The position numbers and the translations under genes were made by a program. From positions 1,736,001 to 1,800,000 of the forward strand of contig NZ_CP042818.1 in assembly GCF_008153345.1 (NCBI RefSeq): a DNA stretch of 64,000 nt, given 5' to 3'. Positions 62,510-64,000 of the stretch are shown here, piece by piece (position 1 is the stretch's first letter; every line of letters begins with the position of its first letter). Source of the stretch: Treponema phagedenis (GTDB lineage Bacteria > Spirochaetota > Spirochaetia > Treponematales > Treponemataceae). A model generated the notes under the pieces. It did not search any database and had not been told where the DNA came from. It worked only from the letters and a program-made list of their open reading frames with translations.

Positions 62510-63085
62510 ATGAAATCACTCAAAGGTTCTCAAACAGAGAAAAACATTATCGCTGCTTTTATCGGCGAATCTCAGGCACGTAATAAGTATACTTTTTGGG
62601 CAAGTCAAGCCAAAAAAGAAGGCTTTATGCAAATTGCGGCAATCTTTACGGAAACTGCCGATCAGGAAAAAGAGCATGCAAAGCGATTATTTTCCTTCCT
62701 TGAAGGTGGTGAAGTAGAATTAACGGTTTCCGCCGGAGCAGGAACAATCACTTCCACCTTGGAAAATTTAAAACTTGCTGCCGAAGGGGAAAACTATGAA
62801 TGGCAGGAAATGTATCCTTCATTTGCAAAAGTTGCCCGTGAAGAAGGTTTTACCGAAGCAGCAGTTGTTATGGAAAATATTGCTATTGCAGAAAAACATC
62901 ATGCAAAACGCTATGAAGCCTTTATTAAACATCTTGAAGATAACGATATGTGGGTTCAGGAAGGTCCGACTACTTGGCGCTGCATGAACTGTGGTTTTAT
63001 CTACGTAGGAAAAGAAGCGCCTAAAAAATGTCCCGCATGTGCACACCCGCAAGGCTACTTTGAGCGTCTTGTAGAAAACTGGTAA
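62510..63085 (+). CDS. rbr: Rubrerythrin
   Basis: 191 residues. The N-terminal ferritin-like domain carries diiron ligands Glu20, the E53-K-E-H56 motif, Glu residues in YEWQEMYPSFAKVAREEGF and the ENIAIAEKHHAKRYEAF helix. The C-terminal rubredoxin domain has two knuckles (CMNCG and CPACAHP). It reduces hydrogen peroxide using electrons from the rubredoxin centre, in the cytoplasm. GGAG lies before the ATG. It follows perR by 161 bases; an imperfect inverted repeat (TATATAATTA / TAATTATATA) at about 62341-62383 lies between them. Confidence 0.95.
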   Translation: MKSLKGSQTEKNIIAAFIGESQARNKYTFWASQAKKEGFMQIAAIFTETADQEKEHAKRLFSFLEGGEVELTVSAGAGTITSTLENLKLAAEGENYEWQEMYPSFAKVAREEGFTEAAVVMENIAIAEKHHAKRYEAFIKHLEDNDMWVQEGPTTWRCMNCGFIYVGKEAPKKCPACAHPQGYFERLVENW

Positions 63086-63092
63086 AAAACAC

Positions 63093-63127
63093 AGCCTCTT
63101 GCAAAAAAGCAAGGGGCTTTTTCTTTT
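63093..63127 (+). terminator. Terminator of rubrerythrin
   Basis: A 10-bp stem AGCCTCTTGC / GCAAGGGGCT (one G-T pair, six-base loop) is followed by TTTTTCTTTT. The remaining gap to 63464 is AT-rich with no recognisable gene. Confidence 0.85.
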
Positions 63128-63464
63128 AATACAATAGCTAAAAAATAAACTTCAGAAAGTAAATAAATATCACACAATCAATAATCTTTTATTTTAAAAT
63201 CAAATCAATTTACATATTTACCGCGTTTGCGAGTTATACGTCAGTTTTTACTGTCCCATTTTCATCTAAAGCACCCTCTAAAAACTCTTTTTTAATTAGC
63301 ATAATTCAAATTTATGTATAAAAATACTAAAATATTTGTAATTTTGTATATATATACGGTTGTGATTATTAAAAAGATGTAATATAATCCGCTGCTAACA
63401 AGATGTTCAAAAGGTATTGAGCTTGAATGTCTTGTAATTTTCTTTATAGAGGAGGTTACTGAAA

Positions 63465-64000
63465 ATGAGTGCAATTTTAGCATTAGTTTTGGTATTGGTA
63501 ACCATGACAATCGGAGACATAGTTTCTACAAAGACAAAAGCCTTTGTGCCGTCGGTTTTTGTTGCGGGAGTTATTTTCCTACTGGGATTTTGGGCTGTGT
63601 TTCCTACGGACATGATTTCAATAGCAACACTCGGTCAACCTGTTGCGGGAGTAGCTATTTACATACTCATCACGCATATGGGTACAATGATGAATGTAAA
63701 AGAGCTGATGTCTCAGTGGAAAACAGTGGTTATATCAATTGCAGGAATTGCCGGCATTATCCTTTTTTTGATGACAATAGGCGTTCTTATCCTTGGCAGA
63801 GAAACCGCAATTGTAGGAACTCCGCCGCTTACCGGAGGTATTGTTGCAGCGCTTTTAATGCAGCAGGCTGCAAAAGCCACAGGCAATGAAAACCTTGCGA
63901 TAGTTGCAATTCTTATTTATGTTGTACAAGGCTTTGTCGGCTATCCGATAACATCGGTACTTTTAAAAAAAGTGGGTAAGAGATTATTGGAAGGTTTTAG
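63465..64000 (+). CDS. Multi-spanning permease, 3' end outside window
   Basis: The frame is open from ATG 63465 to the window edge (178 codons); GAGGAGG lies upstream. The visible part contains at least five hydrophobic segments (ILALVLVLVTMTIGDIV, FVPSVFVAGVIFLLGFWAVF, VAGVAIYILITHMGTMM, VISIAGIAGIILFLMTIGVL and AIVAILIYVVQGFVGYPI). It looks like a secondary transporter. I do not recognise the family securely; glutamate-, dicarboxylate- or keto-acid-type carriers are all possible. Confidence 0.65.
   Translation, partial: MSAILALVLVLVTMTIGDIVSTKTKAFVPSVFVAGVIFLLGFWAVFPTDMISIATLGQPVAGVAIYILITHMGTMMNVKELMSQWKTVVISIAGIAGIILFLMTIGVLILGRETAIVGTPPLTGGIVAALLMQQAAKATGNENLAIVAILIYVVQGFVGYPITSVLLKKVGKRLLEGF

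Overview
The window is chromosomal DNA from a host-associated spirochaete, almost certainly a Treponema of the denticola/phagedenis type. The species is not resolved. Evidence is the flagellin cluster flaB-flaB-flaG-fliD, whose order matches the flaB1/flaB3/fliD region of T. pallidum as I recall it. Other support comes from a sigma-28-like promoter before the first flaB, periplasmic-flagellum flagellins without signal peptides, a PerR-rubrerythrin pair, a Znu metal transporter and moderate-to-low GC.

Layout. 1-8.6 kb (mostly minus): a truncated receptor-type nucleotide cyclase, a small membrane protein, a giant OmpA-family protein with FlgD-like Ig repeats, and ComM/YifB. 9.1-15.7 kb (plus): the flagellar cluster, small hypotheticals and a TPR protein. 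16.2-18.1 kb: a divergent transglutaminase-like protein and an RluA pseudouridine synthase. 19-22 kb: tRNA-Val, two uncharacterised genes, and an ABC-F ATPase preceded by a short leader ORF. 22.7-27.2 kb: type-4 uracil-DNA glycosylase, PriA, and an SDR protein with a C-terminal zinc-ribbon-like tail. 27.5-37.2 kb (minus): one long, tightly packed run with prfB (programmed +1 frameshift), a receiver-like protein, a PEGA protein, ftsY, an exported protein, lolCDE-like genes, mcsA and a catalytically degenerate mcsB-like gene. 37.6-38.5 kb is a graveyard: a nonsense-interrupted lipoprotein and an IS3 OrfB remnant.

39.3-48.5 kb (minus) is the most distinctive accessory block. It is a complete counterpart of the poorly understood E. 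coli yhf locus: yhfZ-type regulator, yhfY-type PRD protein, yhfU, yhfT-type permease, php, yhfS, yhfX and yhfW. It carries an added exported serine hydrolase of the beta-lactamase fold. After it come murD, a YihY-cNMP-binding fusion, tRNA-Cys, a frameshifted kdgT-like permease, an M20 amidohydrolase, the divergent znuA/znuCB system with paired palindromic operators, a PpiD-like protein, a DUF115 protein, perR, rubrerythrin and a partial permease.

The strongest signal not explained by genes is a family of intergenic repeats found about ten times. Complete copies are about 280-300 bp with terminal inverted repeats beginning CTAG, so they look like MITEs. Their interiors are mosaics of hairpin modules. 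Stem sequences differ between copies but remain complementary, and several hairpins keep the same loop (ACGGAC/T). Some modules have expanded into exact 109-bp and 94-bp tandem arrays. Copies abut a flagellin promoter, supply a stop codon, sit between znuA and znuCB, and interrupt the yhf-like cluster.
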